Below, piece by piece: positions 56,366-64,000 of a DNA stretch of 64,000 nt (the stretch's first letter is position 1; each line of letters starts with the position of its first letter). The notes beneath the pieces are model-generated. The model worked only from the letters and a program-made list of their open reading frames with translations. It made no database searches and was not told the origin of the DNA. The stretch spans positions 11,053,001 to 11,117,000 of the forward strand of contig WPIO01000003.1 of assembly GCA_009760855.2 (NCBI GenBank), written 5' to 3'. Position numbers and translations under genes: made by a program. This DNA is from Cristatella mucedo. Its lineage: Eukaryota; Bryozoa; Phylactolaemata; Cristatellidae.

Positions 56366-57057
56366 TTATTTGGAATCATAACCAAAACTCTTTTTATTTG
56401 AAAAAAGACCATAATCAGAAATGATATCAAACTCAAAATCAAAGTATTTCTTATCTTTAAGTAAAAAAATAAATAGCGGTATTCTTATTGGCATATCAAA
56501 AACATAATCTTTCGGTATCCTTACAGTTCCAGCTGCGCTATAATCCAAAGGTTTTCCATCGCAATTTAATCCAGGAACAAATATTTCAAATTCGCAATAA
56601 AACATCTTCTTGATTTCAATACATGAAGACCTAGTAAACACTGTGCTAAATACTGTTTGGGTATGTAATCTTCAACTACACTCCGACTCCACAATGATTT
56701 TATCTCAATCAGTGTATCTTCATCTAAAATTTCATCTGGAGAATACCTATAAACTCCATCACTAGTAAAGCATTCATTTGATTTTTCAGTCTTTCTATCA
56801 AGTTTCATTTCTAGAAATTTAGCAGCAATAGGTTCAAATACCTTTCCAAACAACATTTGAGAAAGTCTCATAGGAGAGTTATTAGACATACATTTTTTCA
56901 GTTTTCTATTTGCAATTAATTCAATATCACAATCTATTTGTGCTCTAAAAACCATATAATTTCCTAAAACAGAATAAACTTCTGAACCACCAATATTTAA
57001 TGTCATAGCTCTTTTCCACTCATCTGAACCTTGAATAAAATTTGTTTTTTTTTGCAT
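56366..57057 (-). pseudogene. YqaJ-type (PD-(D/E)XK) exonuclease, frameshifted
   Basis: The first 163 codons (57057-56566) read NFIQGSDEWKRAMTLNIGGS, then GKVFEPIAAKFLE, SPDEILDEDTLIEIKSLWSR and YIPKQYLAQCLLGLHV. These are the blocks of the YqaJ/lambda-exonuclease family: GSxEW, the GxxxE helix, catalytic D...ExK (ILDEDTLIEIK) and the Q of the final helix. A frameshift near 56600 puts the C-terminal part in another frame (56641-56366). Such nucleases process DNA ends for recombination and replication in large DNA viruses and phages. It is not a standard Maverick gene, as far as I know. Confidence 0.72.
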
Positions 57058-57080
57058 TATATTTAGAAATTATAATTTTA

Positions 57081-58340
57081 TTAAAAATCTTTTCCATCAT
57101 AAAAAAACATTCCTTTACTACAACTAAAGTTAGCTCCATTGCCATTAGATGTTAGTTCTTCAGTATTTTCACAAATAGTCAAATAGCGAATTAGAATTGT
57201 ATTGGTTGTATCAGGCAGAGTAGAATTGAATTCAATATTTACATCCAATCTTGATGTTACTCTAAGAGGCTCATTATTGTATTGCAGATAAATAACATAA
57301 ATGGAATAAAAAGATAACCCTTCAGGATAAGTAACACCAACAAGTACAGTAACTTCATTAAGACCAATATATTGTTTTCTGAATGTTGTGAAATTCATGT
57401 ATTTCGGAGTACATTTTCCAAGTTTGGTGCACTTGTTCTTCAACAGCAGGATATTGTTTGGATCCATTAGCAAGTACAGTAACATTTTTAATATCACAGT
57501 GATTGTATGTGCAAGGATTTCCAGTATAATCATTGTATTTATTGTAGTTTTGAGCTGCAACAATTAACCATCTAACTAATGTTTTTGATTCTGTACTGCT
57601 TGTTCCAGTTAATATTATAGACATGTTCCTATATTGAACTTCAAGAATTTCTATAACAACTGTAATTTGTTGTGAACTAAAACCTAATACTTTCAAATTC
57701 TGATCAGTAAGAGTAGTTATTATATCAGAAATATAATCACTAGTAATATTATGATATTCAATCGTATTTGGTTCATGGACCATTTGTTCCCATGGATAGA
57801 AATTGCATGCAAAATTTCTTAATACTTGAGTTTTTTTTCCATATAATCTTTTTCCATACATTCCTTACAAAACTTGTTCCACTAGCAACCATATTACAAT
57901 TTACAAGTATAAGATTTAGATCAGAAACGAAAACTTTATTTTCAGAAGTAAACTTAACATTAGGTGTGCAAACCACTTTATTTGTTATACTAGGATACAT
58001 TGTTGAAAAGTTTGGATCAGTTGTATAAGCAGAAACAGTAAAACCTAATATACTAGAAATCCTAGATTTATTAGCAAGAAATGTCCAACCAACAGGCATT
58101 TTAATCCAAGAATTAGAAGTAGCAGTATCAACACCTAGTTCAAATTTATCTGTAGTTGCACCTGATTGTGTAATAGAGTTTTTAATCATATCTACGATAC
58201 CAATATTTACATCATCTGAGGTTGCAGAATAAATTCAAGGTCTTACTGTTATCGTTTGTTCTGATTCACCAAAAACTCTATAAACAAAAGTATTATTAGT
58301 ATCTTTAATATTTCTAATAGAGTTAGTTCCAACAAACTTC
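57081..58340 (-). pseudogene. Structural-type protein of the integrated element, unassigned, frameshifted
   Basis: Three overlapping minus-strand frames (58189-57773, 57861-57358, 57563-57081) look like one protein of about 400 residues broken twice. It is rich in Thr, Ser, Asn and hydrophobic beta-type runs, without any enzyme motif, and with a few Cys and His. Its length, beta-like character and place between polymerase and exonuclease would suit a capsid or other virion protein. I cannot align it to the double jelly-roll capsid by eye, so the capsid idea is only a guess. Confidence 0.4.
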
Positions 58341-58389
58341 TTAAAACAAATCTTAAAAATCTTTATTTTTTAATAAAATTGGCTTGTCA

Positions 58390-59908
58390 ATGTGAGTCTT
58401 AATAGACGAGCAGCTCCTCTATATTTATTTTTTAGATGACAGTGATCATAAACCTTTTTCATGTCACCCTTTTTTGAATTAAGTAGTTCTTTACACATCT
58501 AACAGAAAATAGCTTTTTCATGTTCTTCTAATTCCCTTTCAGTTAGGTCATCCATTTGACTTTCTGAATTATGTTTAATCAATTTACTTTTTAAAAAGTC
58601 TGATACATCAAATAGTTTTTGTAAAGACTGAACTACACATTCAGAACCAACATTCATAAACTTATCACAAACTTCTCCTTTCTAATCAATAATAACATTA
58701 GCAGCTGAACAGGGAGTATGAATTGATCCATTTTTCCCTCTTTCAATTATAGATTCAAAGTCTGCATAACAAAAATATGGGCATGTATTAAGATGTTTGA
58801 AAGAATCAAACTTAATAAGCTTACTATTTTCATTTGGCATTACATAAACTGTTGCTCCAGAGTTTATACTTTCACATAATGCTAAATGTTCATTTACTTG
58901 TTTTTTTTTATCAAATAATCTATTTAAACACCTATGACAACAATATTGTTTTCCTCCAGAGTTTACAGGTCTACATAATGAATGAAAACTCTTAATCAAC
59001 TTACAATGTTTTTTTCCTCATTTTTATTAATTAATAATATATCTACATGTCTTCCACCTTTTTCATCTGACTTTTTAGCAACTCTTAATGGAGAAACTCT
59101 TGATTCTTTATATCCACATGAGTAAACATTTATACTAGCATTCATTGCTTTCTCTAATTTATCAACATTTTTAACTATTAAAGACCATTCAATTTAATTA
59201 ATCAAGTGAGAATATTTAATAGATAATATTTCTTTTAAGTCATTTATCTTCCATTTATTTCTATCTATTGGATTTAAAGCTCTTAAAACACACCATAAAG
59301 TACAAAACTCATCACCAACATTTTTTAAGTTAATTATACACTTTTGTTTTAGCTAGATATTCAAGAGTTTCAGTATATGTTCCACCGTCTATAGGTTTAT
59401 ATTTAGAAACAACAACTGAAAATGAAGGATATTAAAGAAATAACCATCCAGAACCAACATTGTGTTCTATTAACATCTCAGAATTTGTCCCTAGCGAAAG
59501 CATTATTTTTTCATAAATTGTATTTGCTGACTCACTATTCATTGTTAACATTGATTTTGATTGTGCTCCTTTTCTTTCTCTTTCTCCATTATCAAACATT
59601 TTTATATCGAATGATACTTTAAAGTGAACTCTAATAAATGGCCATGAACTTCAAACTATATCAAGTAATTTATTTGTTTGATATCTAAGTAATTCTTTAA
59701 GTGATTCAAAGTCTGAATATCTTCTTTTCGTTTTTTAAACAAAAGTTGAAGTATTTCCACCTCCAGTAATAACTAGTTCTATAAATCCAACTTTATTAAA
59801 TCTACCTTGTTTTCCAACCTATTTTCTACTTGTTGAATCAAAGTCAATATTCATTAACCTCCTAGTTTCAAAAGGGAAATAATATCTTTGCCTCGATTGA
59901 GAAGTCAT
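58390..59908 (-). pseudogene. Protein-primed type B DNA polymerase, N-terminal part only
   Basis: Starts at an ATG at 59908, just after a TATA-like ttatata on the minus strand. In order it shows an N-terminal region with a P-D-G-type block, FCxxWCVLRALNPID, CHRCLNRLFDKKKQVNEHLA (a zinc-ribbon-like region), CYADFESII (exonuclease motif I with its aspartate and glutamate) and YDHCHLKNKYRGAA. This series is distinctive for Maverick/Polinton and adintovirus polymerases. Downstream exonuclease motifs and the whole polymerase domain are absent. After the RGAA block the sequence passes directly into the next gene's region, so about two thirds of the gene has been deleted. Frameshifts and several stops also interrupt what remains. 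Confidence 0.82.
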
Positions 59909-59950
59909 TTGCTATATAAGGTAAACATGTTTATGCTAAAATAAATGAAT

Positions 59951-60394
59951 TAATAAATGAACGAAATTTTACTGTAAGTTTATCCAACAAAGTAACACAA
60001 ATGAGGCTATCTTAGTCATGAGAGTTTTTTTCCCGATACGATGTCAGGTAAGTTTTGGACATCCGACGGGGAAACCGAGGATGGACGAAAATTAGCTGAT
60101 GTCGTATCGGGGACAAAACAATCGTCAAGCCTTTGCAACGCCGCCGCTGCCGCACTTCCAAAGCCACCTCTTGAAGTAGTCGCCAACAATTACACGCCAA
60201 AGCTAGAATTTCTGGTTGCAAGTATACAGTATATAATTCTGCCTCGTTTTCTTCTGGACGTCTCTCGCAACACAGGACTAGGATATGCGCGATTGGTTCA
60301 CAGTCTTGATATACGATTCGAGATGAAAGTGTCGAGGAATTTACTCTGCATTGTGCTAGCGAACTTGCGGATTGACGTCATTGAGGTTGTGCAC
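59951..60394. other. Right flank of the integrated element, no gene assigned
   Basis: Base composition returns to host-like within this stretch. A plus-strand frame at 60041-60418 (MSGKFWTSDGETEDGRKLAD start) has no recognised motif. An inverted repeat, cccgatacgatgtcag near 60033 and ctgatgtcgtatcggg near 60098, lies at its start and could be a remnant hairpin or terminus. Confidence 0.4.
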
Positions 60395-60510
60395 AGGGTG
60401 GTGGTTGTTCGCCTATGACAACCGAGATCGTGGGCTCGAGCCATGTGGCATACGTGAAGAGCCAGGATATAGACTAGGTTCTCTGAGGGTACTATACAAA
60501 CGAATTATAT
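60395..60510 (+). mobile_element. SINE-like unit, second type, second copy
   Basis: Matches 14965-15095: ggtggtggttgttcgcctat, a box B-like gggctcgagcc near 60432-60442, tggcatacgtgaagagcc, and the end tactatacaaacgaattat. The tRNA-like head is clearer than in the first copy. Confidence 0.6.
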
Positions 60511-61625
60511 GTAATTATACTGTCGAGTCTTGCGGCTTTGCTCGATCGCGTTTTGGGTGGTGCCAACACAAAAAAAGAACGTCTGTATAACCGTATTTTT
60601 GACAATAGAGAAAAGATATGGGCGCATTTGACTACCAATTTATATAATGTATTTATTTCTCTTCAATGCGCACTCTGTGTTACCGTTTCTAAGCGACCGA
60701 GCGCCAGCCTGTCTCAGAGGATGCCAGGCATGCACACGCGTTCACTCGCCAGCACGACAGCGTGCTAATCCGCACGCCAGTCTTCGAAATCCCTGCTCGT
60801 GCAAATGTGGATGATGCGGCCAAGATGCTAAATTTTGGGGTCAGGCGTGCTAAGTCCACGACTTGTTTGGCTCAGATGCACAGCTGATAAAGCCGCAAAC
60901 AAATAGACCGGCGTTTCGCTCATATCCCTGCTGCTCGAGGCAGCAACCGCTGCCGCGGCCATTAAAACCGTGCTCGGGTGAAATCTGCAAGAGTATTTGT
61001 AAATAGAGCCGACCAGTGGCCGTCGATCAGTGCAAGAGACTTCGCGTCTCCCGTCACTTCTGGGTAAATAGCCACTCGGGCTGGAAGCTGAAAAAGTTGC
61101 GTAGGCTATTCCAGCAACGGGCGGACGGGCTGGCAGGCTGGCTGGCGGACTCATCGTTGTCAGCAACGGAAGGGCGGAAGGCGCGATTAGAGAGGCGCTA
61201 ATAGCGACTAATAATGACGTCGTGAGCGTCGCGAAACGCCAGCGCCCCGTTTCAAAATGCAGCTCGAAAGGCGCCGCCGAACCGAAGAGCGGAGCGGACT
61301 CGGAGGCGTTCGCCGCTCGGCTAGCCGCCCGCTGAGCGGCGGCGGCGGCACAGAGAGGCCGAGAGGCGCTGGATGAACGAGAACTTCTTCGTCCCCGCGA
61401 CGCTGTCTGCTCAATGGGACGGACGCTCGGCCGACCGGTCGGCGCTCCGGGCGCTGGCGGACGCACGCTTCCTGGCACCGCGGGCGATCGAGCCGCTGCC
61501 GCCGCCGCAATGGAAGCCGGAGAAGTCCCGGTCGTACTACTCGTCGAAATCGGGGCGCCCGAGTTTGGGCTTCGCCGACCTGGGCCGAGCTCCGGGCTCC
61601 TTCTCGCCGCGAACGTCCGTCTTCG
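60511..61625. other. Intergenic and GC-rich flank, no gene assigned
   Basis: Between the SINE and the stop of the coiled-coil gene. Open frames on both strands from about 60830 to 61625 are long only because the DNA is GC-rich; they are proline-, serine- and arginine-rich with no motif. It is probably the 3' UTR and flank of the minus-strand gene. Confidence 0.45.
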
Positions 61626-62943
61626 TTAGACGTACTCCTGCCGCGAAAGGAGAAGCGAAGCGGCTGGCGAAGGCTTGAGCAATCTCTTCGTTTCGCTGGC
61701 AGACGGTAGCCGCAGCCGCGGCGGCGGCGGCGGCCCGCTATCGCTGGCTTCATCTGAGCGCTGGTTGCTAGCGCCGGCTCTCGGAGCGTCAGCCAACCAA
61801 CCCTTACCCAAGCCGTCCGAGGCAGCGGAGGCGGCGGCCGAGCCAGGATCCCGGCGCTCGCCATACGAGCTCTTCACGCGAGTCACTTCCGTTTTCATTT
61901 CCTTGGCGAGCTTTCGCACGACGGCATCTTTCGCATTGACCGCTGCAAACGGTCGGGGCGAGCGCACAGTTGATGAGCGAGGCCGGCGGTAGGCGACTTA
62001 CCGAATGAGAGCGACGCCGCCGGATCGCCGCGAGACGTCAGCCATCCTTACTCTGTGCGGCGTTCTGGACTGCTTCGTTAATGTCTTTCGTGCTAAGGTC
62101 GCTGACCGCGGCCACGGTGGCCAGAAAGCTCTTTCCCTGTTCCTAGAGAGCGATATTCGGCGTTGCAAGGCTCGTCACTTGATCTCGAAAGACTTCTCGC
62201 GAACGCGCGAAGCGGTGGCGCCGAAAGAAAAAAAAACTGAAGCTGAAGCATGGCGCTTCAAAAAGAAAGGAGGCTCTCTTGATCGAGATCACAACAATGG
62301 TTCGCTTTATATAGGGGCCGGACTTCGAAATTCATGTCGAAAAAGTCGTATCCCGCACTTTACGTCAATCGTTTCGGTCGCTATCGCCCGCACTTTTCCT
62401 GCCCTTGCGCGGCTAACGAGCAAGCTCTGAATAGCAATAGGCTAATGGTAATAGGCCGCAAGAGAGTAAGAAACTAAGCCGACGGCGACCGGCTTCTGCG
62501 GTAGCCGTTTGGCGGCCACGTCCGCCGCCGCTGACCGACGTCAGTTCGGACGCCTCGCTTAATCGAGCCTCGCTTGCATCGACGACGTCCGGCGGCAACG
62601 AACGGTCGGCGTGGATTGACAGCGCGGAGCCCGTGCGAAACGCTGAGCCACAGCCGCCGCTGCCGGCGGCACCACTCACATCGAGTGCCTTCTTCAGCTC
62701 GGTTTCGAACTGCTCGTTCAGCTCGTCGCGCTGCTTCCGGAGGTCGGCCTACAGCGTAGTATGAGGCGAGCGTCGTGCCTCAAAGCGTCGGACCGGCGCG
62801 GCAGCTGGGGCGAGGCGACGCCGACGTGGCCTGAAGCACGCGTCCTGGCTCGCGGCTTTACCTGAATTTCCACTTCGAGGTCTTCCATCGCCTTGTGGTG
62901 CTTCTGCTCGAGCAGCATTCCAAACAGAGCCGTGGCGGCTTTG
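61626..62943 (-). CDS. Coiled-coil protein of unknown identity, C-terminal exons (partial)
   Basis: Four exons with GT-AG borders and matching phases: 62943-62862, 62748-62680, 62142-62052 and 61942-61626. The first two give FGMLLEQKHHKAMEDLEVEI and ADLRKQRDELNEQFETELKK, a clear heptad coiled coil. Exon 3 gives SFLATVAAVSDLSTKDINEA. Exon 4 gives AKDAVVRKLAKEMKTEVTRV and then a low-complexity Ser/Pro tail ending RQEYV. Acceptors (cgttttag, cgctgtag, ctctctag, tttgcag) and donors (gtaaag, gtgagt, gtaagg) are good. I do not recognise the family. A preceding exon may lie at about 63172-63011 (RTLCDHLHAQLRSSHRRHVL), but its phase does not fit the next acceptor. Confidence 0.55.
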
Positions 62944-63819
62944 CTAAAACGTAGGCCGAGAAGGCCACCTTGACGACGGACAGATTTCGCTGCCGCCGCC
63001 GACGACGACGGCTCACGCGCGGTCCGCAGCAGCAGCAGCAGTCTGCCGCATGAGGCCGCAAGCGAGCGGCCAAAAGTGCGGTCCCCTTCGTGACGCGCGC
63101 CTCGAGTTTCACCGCCAAAACATGTCGCCGATGGCTCGATCTGAGCTGAGCGTGCAGGTGGTCACACAGGGTTCTCACTAGAAATGCTTACTCTTGGTTG
63201 TTGTATAGTTTAACTCAGCGCGAAAGGCCTCTTGTCCATTTAGAAAAACTACGTGGTCTCAGTATTTGAATCAGATTGAAGAAGCATGCACGTGAACGCG
63301 CTTCTTGATTTGCATAACAACTGTCTGCCTTCTTTAATAACAAAGAGCTTCTAGAAGCTAACACAAATTCTATTAAAGCAGAGTCTGGCTTATATAAAAA
63401 TGAAGCGCTTGGTCGCCCGGTCGCAGAATGCGAAAAGTTCGCTGTCTGCACCATCTTAATGCCTGCTTCAGTTTAATATCGATGGTGCCTTCGTAATTTT
63501 CATCCTAACTGTCGGTCGCGACGCAAAACAATGCTGAAGCCTCGCAAGAAAACTGACGCATTTTTGCTCCTAAGAATTCTAAATAGACCTTTTTCTTAGA
63601 ATACACACATACTTACACATTTTAGCTTCTTCTAACCGCAGAAATAAGGAATTTATTCGGACTAACTCTTTAGCTCATAATAAGAGCGGCGGTATCTCTC
63701 GAGAAATGTAGAAAAGTAAGCCGATTGGTTCTCGATCCTCCGGCAGAACTTTAACGCTAAACACGGGCTGCCAGAAACTCTTGTTTATTCATTCCTTTCA
63801 CTTCCGAAAGCCAACAACA
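62944..63819. other. Upstream part of the coiled-coil gene or intergenic
   Basis: The left half (to about 63180) is GC-rich and could hold another exon of the minus-strand gene. The right half is AT-rich with no motif. Short minus-strand frames at 63215-63454 show nothing recognisable. The stretch before 63820 is the likely promoter of the gene that starts there. Confidence 0.4.
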
Positions 63820-64000
63820 ATGGCGCGCTTAGCCGTTTTTCTATTGCACGGCGTTTCCGCCATCTTGATTTTCCAGCTACTCTTGCCGTACTTCCAATTT
63901 CCCAGGTTTGCTCATATTTTCCGGCACACGACCGCCGGAATGTCCTACGTGGTAGCGAATTCTTTCAATGATTACCCATATTGTCCCGACTTAGACGGAG
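63820..64000 (+). CDS. Start of an unidentified gene with hydrophobic N-terminus (partial)
   Basis: An ATG in good context (caacaacaATGG) opens a frame that stays open to the window edge. It begins MARLAVFLLHGVSAILIFQL, a basic residue then a long hydrophobic run, as in a signal peptide or signal anchor, and later has YCPDL. I do not recognise the family. A splice donor-like cag/gtttgct occurs near 63904, so the exon could end sooner. Confidence 0.5.
   Translation, partial: MARLAVFLLHGVSAILIFQLLLPYFQFPRFAHIFRHTTAGMSYVVANSFNDYPYCPDLDG

Larger units (their letters stand above)
54290..59950 (-). mobile_element. Degraded Maverick/Polinton- or adintovirus-like integrated element
   Basis: A sharp change to AT-rich DNA sets this 5.7 kb block apart from both flanks. 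The recognisable genes all read on the minus strand: protein-primed polymerase N-terminus, structural-type protein, YqaJ-type exonuclease, ITNxADP-repeat protein and rve integrase. Polymerase B of this type with an rve integrase is the signature of Mavericks/Polintons and the related adintoviruses. Intact elements are usually 10 kb or longer and carry a packaging ATPase, protease and two capsid proteins. ATPase and protease are not seen here, and the polymerase is cut short. No terminal inverted repeats could be recognised, so the true ends are uncertain. Every gene is broken. Adintovirus versus Maverick cannot be decided from what remains. Confidence 0.8.

Noticed and set aside
57081-58340. 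Major capsid protein call
   Set aside because: Position and beta-rich character suit a virion protein, but no capsid motif could be recognised by eye, so it was left unassigned.
60041-60418. 125-codon frame right of the integrated element as an element gene
   Set aside because: Host-like base composition, no motif, and its end runs into a SINE.
61373-61678. Plus-strand frame MNENFFVPATLSAQWDG in GC-rich DNA
   Set aside because: No motif, no splice context, and overlaps the 3' end of the minus-strand coiled-coil gene; probably chance.
60828-61864. Two long minus-strand frames downstream of the coiled-coil gene
   Set aside because: Ser/Arg/Pro-rich in a GC-rich zone with no recognisable domain; the exon frame ends at a stop at 61626.

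Overview
This window is animal (metazoan) nuclear DNA. Genes are split by many GT-AG introns, the introns are full of decayed LINE, SINE and Tc1-like copies, and the three recognisable genes (RBM22, ELAC2 and a PIDD1-like death-domain gene) are metazoan types. I cannot place the species more closely than an invertebrate-like animal. All gene models were built by reading splice sites and protein motifs by eye; no similarity search was run.

Layout. (1) 1-1424, minus strand: the first three coding exons of an RBM22 spliceosomal factor, running off the left edge. (2) 1425-1739: a 315-base head-to-head intergenic space, probably a shared promoter. (3) 1740-40456, plus strand: a long-form tRNase Z gene (ELAC2) of about 21 coding exons, spread over 38.7 kb because its introns hold LINE copies of two related families, tRNA-derived SINEs and Tc1/mariner pieces. 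(4) 40842-48784, minus strand, convergent with ELAC2: an eight-exon gene encoding leucine-rich repeats, two ZU5 modules each ending in an HFS autocleavage triplet, a UPA region and, unusually, two death domains. This is a PIDD1-like protein. (5) 50634-52570: a broken single-exon copy of what looks like a dispersed transposon-type gene, split by a LINE tail.

(6) About 54290-59950: a markedly AT-rich block unlike its surroundings. On the minus strand it holds an rve-type integrase remnant, a protein with repeated ITNxADP-type motifs as in viral fibres, a YqaJ-type exonuclease, an unassigned structural-type protein, and the N-terminal part of a protein-primed type B DNA polymerase of the Maverick/Polinton/adintovirus kind. 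All are broken by stops, frameshifts or deletion, so this is an old, shortened integrated viral or virus-like element. It is the most unusual thing in the window.

(7) 61626-62943, minus strand: the last exons of an unrecognised coiled-coil protein in GC-rich DNA. (8) 63820-64000, plus strand: the start of an unrecognised gene with a hydrophobic N-terminus, running off the right edge.

Functionally, RBM22 (splicing) and ELAC2 (tRNA 3' end processing) are both RNA-processing housekeeping genes that may share a promoter. The PIDD1-like gene would act in caspase-2 or NF-kB type stress signalling. The viral block is unrelated and is probably not expressed as intact proteins.
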